From the NCBI GenBank assembly GCA_001657315.1, contig LYSV01000055.1, positions 1-40,712 of the forward strand: 40,712 bases of DNA. The letters are read 5' to 3'. The stretch is from Flammeovirgaceae bacterium BBD 1991-12. GTDB taxonomy: Bacteria; Bacteroidota; Bacteroidia; Cytophagales; Cyclobacteriaceae. The position numbers and the translations under genes were made by a program. This document shows positions 31,630 through 40,257 of the stretch, piece by piece. Position 1 is the first letter of the stretch. Every line of letters starts with the position of its first letter. Under the pieces are notes generated by a model that did not search any database, was not told the DNA's origin, and was given only the letters and a program-made list of their open reading frames with translations.

Positions 31630-32948
31630 CCTTAAAAGAAAAATTTTTCAGACCGGTAGACAACAGCCCTCTCATATTGTTCCGGATCATCTTTGGACTT
31701 CTCCTTTTTCTGGAGGCATGGGGGGCTATAGCTACGGGCTGGGTGAAACGAGCTTTTATAGAACCTGAGCACACTTTCCCTTTTATTGATTTTTCATGGC
31801 TGCAACCCCTGCCCGGTTACGGCATGTACATTTGGTACATCATCATGGGACTTGCCGGCCTTATGGTTATGCTGGGTTACTATTACCGATGGGGGATAGG
31901 TATCTACGCTTTCATGTGGGCGGGGGTATACCTGATGCAAAAGACCAACTACAACAACCACTATTACCTGTTGATGTTGCTCAACTTCATGATGTGGCTG
32001 GTGCCTGCACATAGATATGCCTCTCTGGATGTCAAACGCAGACCGGAAATCAAGAGCCTCACCTGTCCGCAGTGGTGTTTGTGGTTATTTGCCGCCAATA
32101 TGGCCATCGTTTATTTCTACGCTTCTGTGGCCAAAATGTATCCGGAATGGTTGGAAGCCAAACCTATAAGTATATGGTTCAAGGCCAAGTCAGATTACTG
32201 GCTCATCGGCCCGTTGCTGCTTCAGGAATGGTTCCAGTCCTTCGTGGCATGGGGCGGTGTACTGTACGACCTGCTCATTGGCCCCGGGTTGATCTTGAAG
32301 AAAACCAGAAAGTATGCCTTCGTGGGCTCTATTTTGTTCCATTTGTTCAATTCGGCTGTTTTTCAGGTAGGCATATTCCCTTATCTCGGTATTGCCATTG
32401 GTGTTTTCTTTTTTGAGCCTGAGGTGGTCCGGCGCATCTTTTTCAGGAAAAAACCTTCACTGGAAGGCCGATCGATCGATCCCTACATGTATCCTGCGCG
32501 TAGCTGGCTGGTGTATGCCTTTAGTGCCTATTTGATCATCCATGTGCTGCTGCCACTGAGGCACTGGCTGTACCCGGGAGACGTCAACTGGACGGAGGAA
32601 GGTCACCGCCTCGCATGGCATATGATGCTCCGGGTAAAGACGGGGTATGTTAACTTCAGAGTAGTCGATAACGATACCGGTGAGGAGTGGACGGTAAAAC
32701 CGATCGAATACCTCACCCATAAGCAGTCCAGAGTTATTGCAAGCCGCCCCGATATGATGTGGCAGTTCATTCAGATTCTCAAGGAGGACCTCAGATCCAG
32801 AGGTCACGAAAATATTGCCATTTTTGCCAATGGTCGTGTAAGCCTTAACGGCAGTGATTATCAGCCACTGTATGATCCGGAGTATGACCTGACTAAAGCG
32901 GAATGGCACAGGTTCCGGCGTTCGGATTGGCTGGTATTACGAGAGTGA
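31626..32948 (+). CDS. HTTM / vitamin-K-dependent gamma-carboxylase-like membrane protein
   Basis: A 440-aa polytopic membrane protein. The N-terminal two thirds carry helices at about 16-36, 62-85, 88-105, 112-128, 150-172, 205-225 and 240-265, then a helix near 295. A C-terminal soluble part (~310-440) follows. The pattern LLFLEAWGAIATGW, NYNNHYYLLMLL, MAIVYFYASVAKMYPEWL and GSILFHLFNSAVF matches the HTTM fold related to human gamma-glutamyl carboxylase. Bacterial members are of mostly unknown function. It is translationally coupled to the nitrilase gene, an odd pairing. Confidence 0.85.
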   Translation: MTLKEKFFRPVDNSPLILFRIIFGLLLFLEAWGAIATGWVKRAFIEPEHTFPFIDFSWLQPLPGYGMYIWYIIMGLAGLMVMLGYYYRWGIGIYAFMWAGVYLMQKTNYNNHYYLLMLLNFMMWLVPAHRYASLDVKRRPEIKSLTCPQWCLWLFAANMAIVYFYASVAKMYPEWLEAKPISIWFKAKSDYWLIGPLLLQEWFQSFVAWGGVLYDLLIGPGLILKKTRKYAFVGSILFHLFNSAVFQVGIFPYLGIAIGVFFFEPEVVRRIFFRKKPSLEGRSIDPYMYPARSWLVYAFSAYLIIHVLLPLRHWLYPGDVNWTEEGHRLAWHMMLRVKTGYVNFRVVDNDTGEEWTVKPIEYLTHKQSRVIASRPDMMWQFIQILKEDLRSRGHENIAIFANGRVSLNGSDYQPLYDPEYDLTKAEWHRFRRSDWLVLRE

Positions 32949-33247
32949 AGTATAAAGCGCTCATTTGACTTTTAACATTCTGATTTTACGGTAAGTTGAA
33001 AAAATTGGATGAGTAGAGGCTGGAAGTTAGAAGCTGGAAGTCGGAAGTTGGAAGCTGGAAGTTGGAAGCTTTCCTGGGTAATGCTCATATATGTGAAGAT
33101 CACTGAATCGGAGAGTGTGCTGTTCTTGCTGGAGGTAAGGGAGTACGAGAAAAGAAGGATGCATATTATGGCATAAGGATTTTAGCTTTCAGCCCTTTTC
33201 GGGCAGGTAATACCAATATCGCCTGGGTAGGTGCTGGAGGTGCAATT
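32949..33247. other. 299-bp convergent gap with a heptamer repeat
   Basis: No gene is seen. It contains the heptamer tandem repeat at 33020-33068. The right half (33069-33247) has no recognisable structure. Confidence 0.5.
33020..33068 (+). repeat. Heptamer tandem repeat, 7 units
   Basis: Seven consecutive 7-bp units of consensus YTGGAAG fill 33020-33068: CTGGAAG, TTAGAAG, CTGGAAG, TCGGAAG, TTGGAAG, CTGGAAG, TTGGAAG. The units vary mainly at the first three bases. It lies between convergent genes and is a possible variable-number repeat. Confidence 0.8.
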
Positions 33248-33946
33248 TCATATTTTTACGCTCTCTGATAGCGGTGGCTTTAAATACTGTTTCCACAGGG
33301 TTTGGTATTCACCTTCCTCTTCATGCAATACGCTGGGATTGATCTTGTTTCTGCCGTACCACCGGGGAGACCTGAGCCTGACAATTTCCACCTTCTGCAG
33401 GTCGTAGAACAGTCCGTAGTTACGTTGGGTATCATATATAAGCCATTGTTGATCTGCGTATCTCTTTGCGAAATGAGAACCAATGAATGGGATAACATCA
33501 AAGTCCGGTTTGATCGTGGCTGCGTAGATATTGTCAGCCGTCTTCTGGAAACGTACAAAGGCATGCATGCGATGGATTTCACGGTTCATCATTTGCACGG
33601 CTTTCCGTATGATCAATACAGCATCCTTTCTGTAGTCTTTCTCTATACTCATCTTGCTATGGAGTGCCAACCTGATGTAGTCATAAATGGCCATATCAAT
33701 CTCTGGTAATCCTGAATGGAACGCTTTTACAAGATCGTGTATGGCGGACGAGGACAGCTTTTTTCTCAATCCTTTATGAACACGCTCTGCCTTCGCTCTT
33801 TCTGTTGTGATAGTGGCAGGCTCATCAAATATTTCCTGATGGTAGGTCTGGGTCCTTTCTATTTTGTCAGGATACAGCTTCAGATCATAGCAGTTGAACA
33901 CTACGGTAAGTAAGCCTTCAAAAGTACCGTCAAAGATGAATGTCAT
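33248..33946 (-). CDS. TIGR03915-family DNA-metabolism protein (partner of radical-SAM repair protein)
   Basis: A 232-aa protein recognised as TIGR03915/DUF4130-like from MTFIFDGTFEGLLTVVFNCY at the start, the helical middle, and FDVIPFIGSHFAKRYADQQW then LIYDTQRNYGLFYD (~150-188). It is always reported beside the radical-SAM protein TIGR03916, as here, 41 bp downstream on the same strand. In many genomes it is fused to a uracil-DNA-glycosylase-like domain (UdgX-type); here it is the stand-alone form. A role in DNA base modification or repair is assumed from the family but not proven. Confidence 0.85.
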   Translation of the reverse strand: MTFIFDGTFEGLLTVVFNCYDLKLYPDKIERTQTYHQEIFDEPATITTERAKAERVHKGLRKKLSSSAIHDLVKAFHSGLPEIDMAIYDYIRLALHSKMSIEKDYRKDAVLIIRKAVQMMNREIHRMHAFVRFQKTADNIYAATIKPDFDVIPFIGSHFAKRYADQQWLIYDTQRNYGLFYDLQKVEIVRLRSPRWYGRNKINPSVLHEEEGEYQTLWKQYLKPPLSESVKI

Positions 33947-33987
33947 GGGACAGGGGTTTTGGTATACGCAGACAGGACCACCTGGCT

Positions 33988-35226
33988 TCAGCTATTGAAA
34001 AGGTCAAGTTGGGTTTTTCTGTTGCGTTGTAAGATATGATATCTGATCTTTTCCGCAGAGTTTGTCATCCGTGGTAACGGCATACCTTTCGCATACAGAA
34101 AAAATCTGGCCCGGTTCATGGCAGCACCCATCTTTTTGAGATCATCATACCTTACCTTACCGTATTTCCGTGCCTGTATGATCATACCGGCCGTTTTCAA
34201 TCCTACACCAGGTATACGCAGTATAAGCTCCAATGGAGCCTGGTTAACATCCACAGGGAACAGCTCCATATGGCGAAGGGCATAGCCCAGCTTTGGATCG
34301 ATCTGCTGATCAAGGTACGGACGGTTTTCGTCCAGCAACTCTGAGGTACTGAAGCCATAAAATCTCAAAAGCCAGTCCGCCTGATAGAGCCGGTTCTCCC
34401 GGATGAGTGGCGCCTTCTTCATAGCTGGCAGCCGATGATCCTCACTCACCGGTATGTATCCCGAGTAATACACTCGCCTGAGCTGTTGATCGGCATAAAG
34501 CATGGAAGCCAGTTGAAGTACCTGATAGTCCGACTCAGGAGAAGCTCCTACTACCAGTTGAGTGCTTTGACCACCGGGGGCAAAAACAGGGGCTTTTCTA
34601 AACCGTCTACGATCTTCCCTGTTTTCCAGAATGTTCTCTTTCAGACAGGCCATAGGCCCAAATACACTTTTATGATCTTTTTCCGGCGCTATCTTCTTCA
34701 GGCTTTTTTCTGAGGGTATCTCCAGATTCACACTGAGCCGGTCTGCATACAATCCTGCTTCTCTGATGATCTCCCCGCTCGCACCAGGAATGATCTTGAG
34801 ATGGATGTAACCATAAAACCGATGCTCCTGTCTTAGTTTTTTGGCTATACGGATCAAGCGTTCATTGGTATAGTCCGCATTCTTAAAAATGCCCGAACTT
34901 AAAAAGAGACCTTCAATATAGTTCCTGCGATAAAAGTTAATGGTCAGATCCACCACCTCATTGACCGTAAAAGCTGCTCTCCGGATATCATTACTTTTAC
35001 GACTTATACAATAGGCACAATCATAGATACAATGGTTGGTGAGTAATATTTTCAGCAATGATATGCACCGGCCGTCTTCCGTGTAGCTGTGGCAGATACC
35101 CATAGGGGCAGCATTACCCAAACCCTTGTTTTCATTTTTTCTACCACTACCGCTAGAGGCACATGATACATCATATTTGGCGGCATCGGCCAGTATTTTC
35201 AGCTTCTCTGACAAACTCAGTGACAT
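33988..35226 (-). CDS. Putative DNA modification/repair radical-SAM protein (TIGR03916)
   Basis: A 412-aa radical-SAM enzyme. The [4Fe-4S]-binding CX3CX2C motif is in LTNHCIYDCAYCISRKSND (~87-105). The family landmark near the start is KYDVSCASSGSGR. Further conserved parts are GLFLSSGIFKNADYTNERLI (~135-154) and QSTQLVVGASPESD (~231). A helix-hairpin-helix DNA-binding motif lies near ~340 (ILRIPGVGLKTAGMIIQARK). It is the first gene of the pair with the TIGR03915 protein. The combination of radical chemistry and DNA binding suggests repair or modification of a DNA lesion. Operator-like palindromes precede it. Confidence 0.9.
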   Translation of the reverse strand: MSLSLSEKLKILADAAKYDVSCASSGSGRKNENKGLGNAAPMGICHSYTEDGRCISLLKILLTNHCIYDCAYCISRKSNDIRRAAFTVNEVVDLTINFYRRNYIEGLFLSSGIFKNADYTNERLIRIAKKLRQEHRFYGYIHLKIIPGASGEIIREAGLYADRLSVNLEIPSEKSLKKIAPEKDHKSVFGPMACLKENILENREDRRRFRKAPVFAPGGQSTQLVVGASPESDYQVLQLASMLYADQQLRRVYYSGYIPVSEDHRLPAMKKAPLIRENRLYQADWLLRFYGFSTSELLDENRPYLDQQIDPKLGYALRHMELFPVDVNQAPLELILRIPGVGLKTAGMIIQARKYGKVRYDDLKKMGAAMNRARFFLYAKGMPLPRMTNSAEKIRYHILQRNRKTQLDLFNS

Positions 35227-35233
35227 GAAGCTA

Positions 35234-35269
35234 AAATACTAAATTTTTTAGTATTTACTATTTATAGTA
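35234..35269. promoter_or_regulatory. Overlapping palindromes before the radical-SAM repair gene
   Basis: AAATACTAAA (35234-35243) and TTTAGTATTT (35247-35256) form a 10-bp perfect inverted repeat with a 3-bp spacer. TAGTATTTACTA (35249-35260) and TACTATTTATAGTA (35256-35269) continue it, giving alternating TACTA/TAGTA half-sites at 35237, 35249, 35256 and 35265. They lie 8-43 bp before the start codon and could bind a repressor. Confidence 0.5.
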
Positions 35270-35289
35270 GTAGATTTTTTATTAAAGAA

Positions 35290-36303
35290 TCAGTTCAGGC
35301 CCGCTATGCTCTCTACGGGGTTCAGGCCTACCACCTTCTCCAGAAATTGAATGGTTTCCTCTTTCACAGATCCCAGGTCTTTGGAAGTATAGCGGCATCC
35401 GATCACATGGTCCCGCACATTGGGAAATGCAACTTTCACTTTTTTATTACCGGGCGTACCTAATTGATCATACATCTCCAGCATGGCCGGAACAGAGACA
35501 GTGCTGTCCATGGCAGCGTCATTTTCATAATAATACCCCATAAACACGGGCTGTGTGATATTATTGAAGGTTTCCGGCACCATGGTTTCATCAAGGAGCT
35601 GCCTCAGTTCTATCACGGCTTCCAGCCGGTACTTTGTGGTCCAGTACATCGTCTGCATACTGTCCACTTCAAACTCATTATACCTGCTGCCAATGACGGC
35701 CCTTGCTACCTGCAACCCCCATGGTTTGGTCACCAGATGGGAAGTAGCGTCAAACAGATCGATATTGGGAGAGTAAAGTATCAGAGCTTCAACATCGGGG
35801 TCATTTTGCGCAAGGTACAGCCCAAGAGTACCACCGGTAGAGGTGGTCAGCAGGATCACCTTTTCCCCAAGCCGCTTGCCAATAGCTATGGACCTTTTGG
35901 CAGACTCCACCAGCCCTTCAGCGGTCATGTTCAGCAGGGCTTCTTCTTCCTGAAGGCCATGTTCAGCCAATCTTGGCAAAAAGAGATTACAACCATAGCG
36001 CTTTGCCAATTCCCTGTGCAATGGGTCGCCCTCACCCTGACTGGCTGAAAATCCATGCAGGTATACCATGGAATAAGGAGTTTTCTGATAGGCCGAATCC
36101 GCCCATAGTATCCTCGCCTGATTATCTGGCTTAATGTTTTTCATAGCAGATTCAGCTCTGGTAATACTGTCGTCGAGGTATTCCAGATCGGGGTTGACAG
36201 TCATGGTCGTGCGGTCAAGTTGTGGGGTTTCGGCGACGGGTCCCAGGACGTAAACGAGGACCAGCAGGGCAATGATCCCCATAAGCCATTTCAGTAGTTT
36301 CAT
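35290..36303 (-). CDS. Membrane-anchored alpha/beta hydrolase
   Basis: A 337-aa protein. One N-terminal helix (MKLLKWLMGIIALLVLVYVL) acts as a signal anchor; no lipobox is seen, so it probably stays tethered facing the periplasm. The hydrolase fold shows YSMVYLHGFSASQGEGD (~78-94), the nucleophile elbow ILLTTSTGGTLGLYLA (Ser in TSTGG, ~157), an acidic region near YYYENDAAMDSTVS, and the His in VRDHVIGC (~300). The TxSTGG elbow is a variant of GxSxG. The substrate is unknown; a secreted lipase or esterase is possible. It is 2 bp downstream of the YCII gene. Confidence 0.82.
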   Translation of the reverse strand: MKLLKWLMGIIALLVLVYVLGPVAETPQLDRTTMTVNPDLEYLDDSITRAESAMKNIKPDNQARILWADSAYQKTPYSMVYLHGFSASQGEGDPLHRELAKRYGCNLFLPRLAEHGLQEEEALLNMTAEGLVESAKRSIAIGKRLGEKVILLTTSTGGTLGLYLAQNDPDVEALILYSPNIDLFDATSHLVTKPWGLQVARAVIGSRYNEFEVDSMQTMYWTTKYRLEAVIELRQLLDETMVPETFNNITQPVFMGYYYENDAAMDSTVSVPAMLEMYDQLGTPGNKKVKVAFPNVRDHVIGCRYTSKDLGSVKEETIQFLEKVVGLNPVESIAGLN

Positions 36304-36305
36304 AA

Positions 36306-36956
36306 TTATTTTGATTCACAAAAGGCACCTTCAGGTACCTGGATCCTTTTTATTATTGGTTCAATTATGCCATTGGTCACTGTTGGGTCCGCCGTAATTA
36401 CCACCGGGTCTACCTCTCCGGTCATGATCATAATGCCACCATCGTCATTGTCGAACACTCCTTCGCACAGCACGTTACCGGTCTTTTCAATTTCCCTCAG
36501 GTATACATCGTGCCTGCGAAAAAGATCGGGCGAATCGCGCACGTTAAATTTGGTTATATGTGTATTGTACCTAATGAACGTAAGCGGGATCTTCTCAGCA
36601 TTCTCGCTTGTTATACACACAGAACCATACCGGGGAGTCCATGGCAGTACCTCGATATTAAAAAGACCGGACGCAATGGCCGGACTACGGGCAAGCCACG
36701 TTCTTGCCTGACTCACCGAGGCTGTATTCATAATGAACATCCCTCCTTCTCTTTCGAAGGTACCGGCTACCAGCAGTTTTTCTTCGCGGGACAATTTAAG
36801 AATATTATCAAGATGTGCATGCCGCAACTGAACTATTTTCTCATGTGGCCAGTCATCCTCGCCTGAGTTGGCCGACAGGAATACAACGATAAATTTATTC
36901 TGAGCACAGACCTGTACTGCAAAGAAGGCAAGCCATATCACCAGCAGGTATTTCAA
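36306..36956 (-). CDS. Secreted protein with two YCII-like domains
   Basis: A 216-aa protein with signal peptide MKYLLVIWLAFFAVQVCAQ. The mature protein carries two tandem YCII-related alpha/beta domains. The first has LRHAHLDNILKLSREEKLLV then AGTFEREGG (~44-72); the second has LFRRHDVYLREIEKTGNVLC then EGVFDNDDGG (~145-174). Each has the H..YL..L...G..L..G pattern. YCII domains are usually cytoplasmic and of loosely known function, so export is unusual. The ATG overlaps the aminotransferase stop as ATGA. Confidence 0.7.
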   Translation of the reverse strand: MKYLLVIWLAFFAVQVCAQNKFIVVFLSANSGEDDWPHEKIVQLRHAHLDNILKLSREEKLLVAGTFEREGGMFIMNTASVSQARTWLARSPAIASGLFNIEVLPWTPRYGSVCITSENAEKIPLTFIRYNTHITKFNVRDSPDLFRRHDVYLREIEKTGNVLCEGVFDNDDGGIMIMTGEVDPVVITADPTVTNGIIEPIIKRIQVPEGAFCESK

Positions 36957-38110
36957 TGTACCTGTGCATAAAGTACCTCTGCCAGTTTTTTCATATCTTC
37001 TGCTTCATTGTAAAGATGAGGAGCCACACGAACCGCGTCTCCCCGCACAGACACATGAATATGGGCATCACTAAGGTTTTGTTTCAGTTTGCCAACATCC
37101 GGAGTTTCCGGCATACGTATACCAAAAAGGTGCGCACCTCGATAATTGGGATCTTCCACCCAAAACCCGGCGGCCATAAGCTCCTGCAATGTGTCGTGGG
37201 CAATGGCATGACAATACTCCTGAATACGCTCCGGCCGCCACTCATTCAGCTTCTCCAGAGCTCTCAGCAACATAGGTACCAGTGTGAAATTACTGCGTTC
37301 ACCCACCTCATACCGCAGGGAGCCCGGCTGGTATTCGTTCTGAAAATTGACCAGCCCGGTAAAATCCTCACTGTTCACCCGATTGATCCAGTTCTCTTCC
37401 ATAGGCACACCATCATCAAAATACGGACCGTACCAGGCCAGCCCAAGGCTGTATGGCCCCATGAGCCATTTATAGCCCGCACAAATGAGAGCATCCGGTT
37501 GTATTTTCTGCACATCAAATGGTAGCGCTCCTACAGACTGGGTACCATCCACCACGAGTAACGCCCCTACTTCGCGTGTACGCTCACGGATCGCCACCAG
37601 ATCGAACAGGGTGCCATCGGCCCAGTGTACATTACCCACAGCCACCAGACGCGTTTTCGGATCAATGGCCTCCAGTATTCTCTGGTTCCATTCCTTGCCC
37701 CGCTCCTGCGATGCTGCAGGAGAGCTTATCAGTTTTAGCGTTGCCTTATGATCTTCACAATGCCGATGCCACGGGTAGTAGTTACTCGGGAACTGCTCCC
37801 CGGCTACGATCACATTTTCACCGGCTCCCAGCGGCAGATTTCGCACCACATTACCCATGCCGTAGGATACTGATGGGATCACCACCACACGCAGAGGATC
37901 ACTGGCACGAATGAGCGTGGCAAATTCTTTCCTTAACCGTTCCGTATCCTCAAAAAAGTCGCGGGCGCTTATCGAGGCAGGATTGGATTTGAGTTTCAGT
38001 GCAGTTATGCCCACTTCTTCCACACACTTCATTAGCGGGGACATATAGGCACAATTAAGGTAAGTCAGCTCCGGTGGCAGGCTGAATTCGTTCTTTTGAG
38101 AGGCTAGCAT
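36953..38110 (-). CDS. Class V aminotransferase (PLP-dependent)
   Basis: A 385-aa PLP enzyme of the cysteine-desulfurase/kynureninase-like branch. It has YLNCAYMSPL (~18-27), the PLP-phosphate region VIPSVSYGMGNVV (~75-87), VDGTQSVGALPFDV (~187-200; Asp and Gln/His-type residues that contact PLP) and the Schiff-base Lys in LICAGYKWLMGPYSLGLAWY (~209-228). The C-terminus has ISVRGDAVRVAPHLYN-type sequence (here HVSVRGDAVRVAPHLYN). No desulfurase active-site cysteine loop is obvious, so a beta-lyase, epimerase or desulfurase-like role remains open. The genes on both sides are tightly linked (1 bp upstream, 4-bp overlap downstream). Confidence 0.85.
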   Translation of the reverse strand: MLASQKNEFSLPPELTYLNCAYMSPLMKCVEEVGITALKLKSNPASISARDFFEDTERLRKEFATLIRASDPLRVVVIPSVSYGMGNVVRNLPLGAGENVIVAGEQFPSNYYPWHRHCEDHKATLKLISSPAASQERGKEWNQRILEAIDPKTRLVAVGNVHWADGTLFDLVAIRERTREVGALLVVDGTQSVGALPFDVQKIQPDALICAGYKWLMGPYSLGLAWYGPYFDDGVPMEENWINRVNSEDFTGLVNFQNEYQPGSLRYEVGERSNFTLVPMLLRALEKLNEWRPERIQEYCHAIAHDTLQELMAAGFWVEDPNYRGAHLFGIRMPETPDVGKLKQNLSDAHIHVSVRGDAVRVAPHLYNEAEDMKKLAEVLYAQVH

Positions 38111-39181
38111 TTATGAAGATTCCAAATGGGTTTTAAGTGTATTGATCGTGATGTCAATCTGTTTTCTGAACCTAAATTTAAGCAAAGGCGCCATAATCCA
38201 TCCTATTACCGGCCGGGGGAAGAAATGCAGTTCTACACGAACATCAGTGCTCTGATCAGACGGTGTGAGAATATAGTAGATAAATATCCTGGAGGCAAAG
38301 GGTGGGTCAAGGACCTCTTCACCATAAACCCTGCTGTCCGCTTCAAACTCATTGGTCACTGTGACAAGCTCAGCCCGGCCAACGGGAAAAAGACAGGTAT
38401 GACGCGTACCCAGCCGGTTCACACGGTCTTTGTCGTACTCAAGTTTATCCACACCTGTGTTCCACAGCATCCGTACATCCAGGTCAATGATCATCTGATA
38501 CACCTCCTCAACAGGCCGGTTGATCCGTATCTTTGTTACCAACGGTTTGCTGGATTTCGGTGGTAAAGGCAGTTCACCCGGAGGATCAATGAACTCCCGG
38601 AACGGGGTAAGGGCAAAGTAGCGGTAGTTTACATTTCCTACGTCCGGATATTCATCATTACCGTTTTCCAGCAACAACCCATTTTGATCCAGCGATTCCA
38701 GTTGGTCAAAATACCTTTCGCTAAAAAGGATATATTCCGGTGCATTGATCCCGTTTTTCAGCAGTTTATGCCCCAGCACAACTTCGGCTCCGTAAGGTTT
38801 ACTACGGTTCAGCACTGTTGTAAAACCAATGGGTCCCTGATGCACAATGAATTTCAGCGACAGGTTACTGGCTCCTGAGCAGGCACCGCAATGGCAGATG
38901 CGCCGTGTCTCATATGCCAGCAGATGATTGTGAAACTGCACAAACATGGTTTTGGCCTGCCCGAGCAGCTCAGCCACTGTGGGCACTGAACCATTCTTGT
39001 AAAACAATACAGCATCACCCTCCACTTCCGATACCTGCATGTCCAGTGCATTGGACCTGATCAGGATCTCCAGCAGCTCTGAAATGATATGTTGTCCATG
39101 CCTGATCTCCGTTTCATTAACGAAGCGGGTAAAACCGGTAATATCAGGGATAAAGATTAATGAATCAGGGTTTTCGCTCAA
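38111..39181 (-). CDS. DUF2652 (adenylate-cyclase-like) plus SRPBCC-domain protein
   Basis: A 356-aa two-domain protein. The N-terminal half (~1-180) is DUF2652, a degenerate class III nucleotide-cyclase-like fold: LIFIPDITGFTRFVNETEI (~8-26), HIISELLEILIRS, VSEVEGDAVLFYKNG (~54-68) and GPIGFTTVLNRSKPYGAEVV. The C-terminal half (~205-356) has the START/SRPBCC look: KSSKPLVTKIRINRPVEEVY, WNTGVDKLEYDKDRVNRLGT and VELHFFPRPV, a hydrophobic-ligand cup. Whether the cyclase part is active is unclear. A CHCGAC cysteine cluster lies at ~96-101 and could bind metal. It overlaps the lipoprotein gene by 4 bp. Confidence 0.8.
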   Translation of the reverse strand: MSENPDSLIFIPDITGFTRFVNETEIRHGQHIISELLEILIRSNALDMQVSEVEGDAVLFYKNGSVPTVAELLGQAKTMFVQFHNHLLAYETRRICHCGACSGASNLSLKFIVHQGPIGFTTVLNRSKPYGAEVVLGHKLLKNGINAPEYILFSERYFDQLESLDQNGLLLENGNDEYPDVGNVNYRYFALTPFREFIDPPGELPLPPKSSKPLVTKIRINRPVEEVYQMIIDLDVRMLWNTGVDKLEYDKDRVNRLGTRHTCLFPVGRAELVTVTNEFEADSRVYGEEVLDPPFASRIFIYYILTPSDQSTDVRVELHFFPRPVIGWIMAPLLKFRFRKQIDITINTLKTHLESS

Positions 39182-40113
39182 AATTGCAGTTGTAGTGAGT
39201 CTCGCAGATATGTATCTGTCCTGTTGTTTTTTGTCCAGTAATCTGTAAAAAGCTGTTTTTTCAATGTGGCCTCAGTGGTAAGCGCATTGTTGCCAATCCC
39301 ACGGTAGGTTTCCTTCCAGCTTAGTATCTGATACGGAAATTTCTTTTGAAAGTTGATCTCCAGGGTACGGCCACTTTCCTGGAAATTAACAGCATAGGTA
39401 AGATCTGCTGTATTTTTCTTTAGCTGTGCTGTCACTTTCTGAGGTTTGAGGTTCTCATGTTTTAAGCGTGTGAAGAAAAGGCCTGGCACCATTTTGAATT
39501 CACCCACAGGCAGGGTTTTGTGATCCAGCCGGATACGATTAAAGATCTCATCTTCCAGAAAAGCATCCCCAATGGTGAAATCCCTGTCGCCCTCCTGCTC
39601 AAAGTAGGAATAAGACTCCACGGCATAGGCATCTTTTTTAAGGTTAATCTGGGTATAGGCCTGACCACACCATTCCTGCATGGAAGCTGTCACCTTAACC
39701 GTTTTCGGATGGTTCCACGTATCCACAGGAGTGAATGCCGACAGCATCATCGAATATGGATAAAGCCCTGTATTGAATTTTTTAACATAGTTGAGTTTCA
39801 TGACGGTCAGTTTATCATTACCGGCACGGTCCGGATAATCCAGCTTGACCTGCCTGGATCTGGAAAAAGGTTCGGTAACGAATATCAATACGGCATCCCC
39901 GTCATGTATCTCCCCATACCGGGATTGTTTCAATGCATAGGATGCCACTTCCGCCTTACCGGCATACCAGTATTCGTTAAACTCAGTGTTATCAGTCCCG
40001 GCTTCGGCGGCAGCAGGAGCTGAGCCCACAGAGTACTGACAGCTATTAAGCGCCGCAATGGCCAGCAGGGAAAACAGGATCATAAATGGTGTACAGGCTG
40101 ATCTGAGGTTCAT
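39178..40113 (-). CDS. Uncharacterised lipoprotein (family often mislabelled 'septum formation inhibitor Maf')
   Basis: A ~311-aa lipoprotein; I prefer the start MNLRSACTPFMILFSLLAIA (40113) over 40137. The lipobox is ALNSCQYS, with acylation at the Cys. The mature part has FNEYWYAGKAEVASYALKQS, RYGEIHDGDAVLIFVTEPFS, LNYVKKFNTGLYPYSMMLSA and YRGIGNNALTTEATLKKQL. I recognise these from a Bacteroidota family that databases often call Maf, but it shows none of the Maf nucleotide-pyrophosphatase motifs. The function is unknown; a cell-envelope role is likely from lipidation. It is coupled to the DUF2652 gene by a 4-bp overlap. Confidence 0.75.
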   Translation of the reverse strand: MNLRSACTPFMILFSLLAIAALNSCQYSVGSAPAAAEAGTDNTEFNEYWYAGKAEVASYALKQSRYGEIHDGDAVLIFVTEPFSRSRQVKLDYPDRAGNDKLTVMKLNYVKKFNTGLYPYSMMLSAFTPVDTWNHPKTVKVTASMQEWCGQAYTQINLKKDAYAVESYSYFEQEGDRDFTIGDAFLEDEIFNRIRLDHKTLPVGEFKMVPGLFFTRLKHENLKPQKVTAQLKKNTADLTYAVNFQESGRTLEINFQKKFPYQILSWKETYRGIGNNALTTEATLKKQLFTDYWTKNNRTDTYLRDSLQLQF

Positions 40114-40257
40114 AGCTTTTACAGGTTTAGTATTCAAGGTTGAAACAAGTTACAAATTATTGTAGTTCGTCATAACCGTGTTTATCAGCTGTACAACATA
40201 ATCTTTCCATGGTGTTATGTTAAATCAGCCTGGGGAGCTGGCGTTGAATTTGAATGG

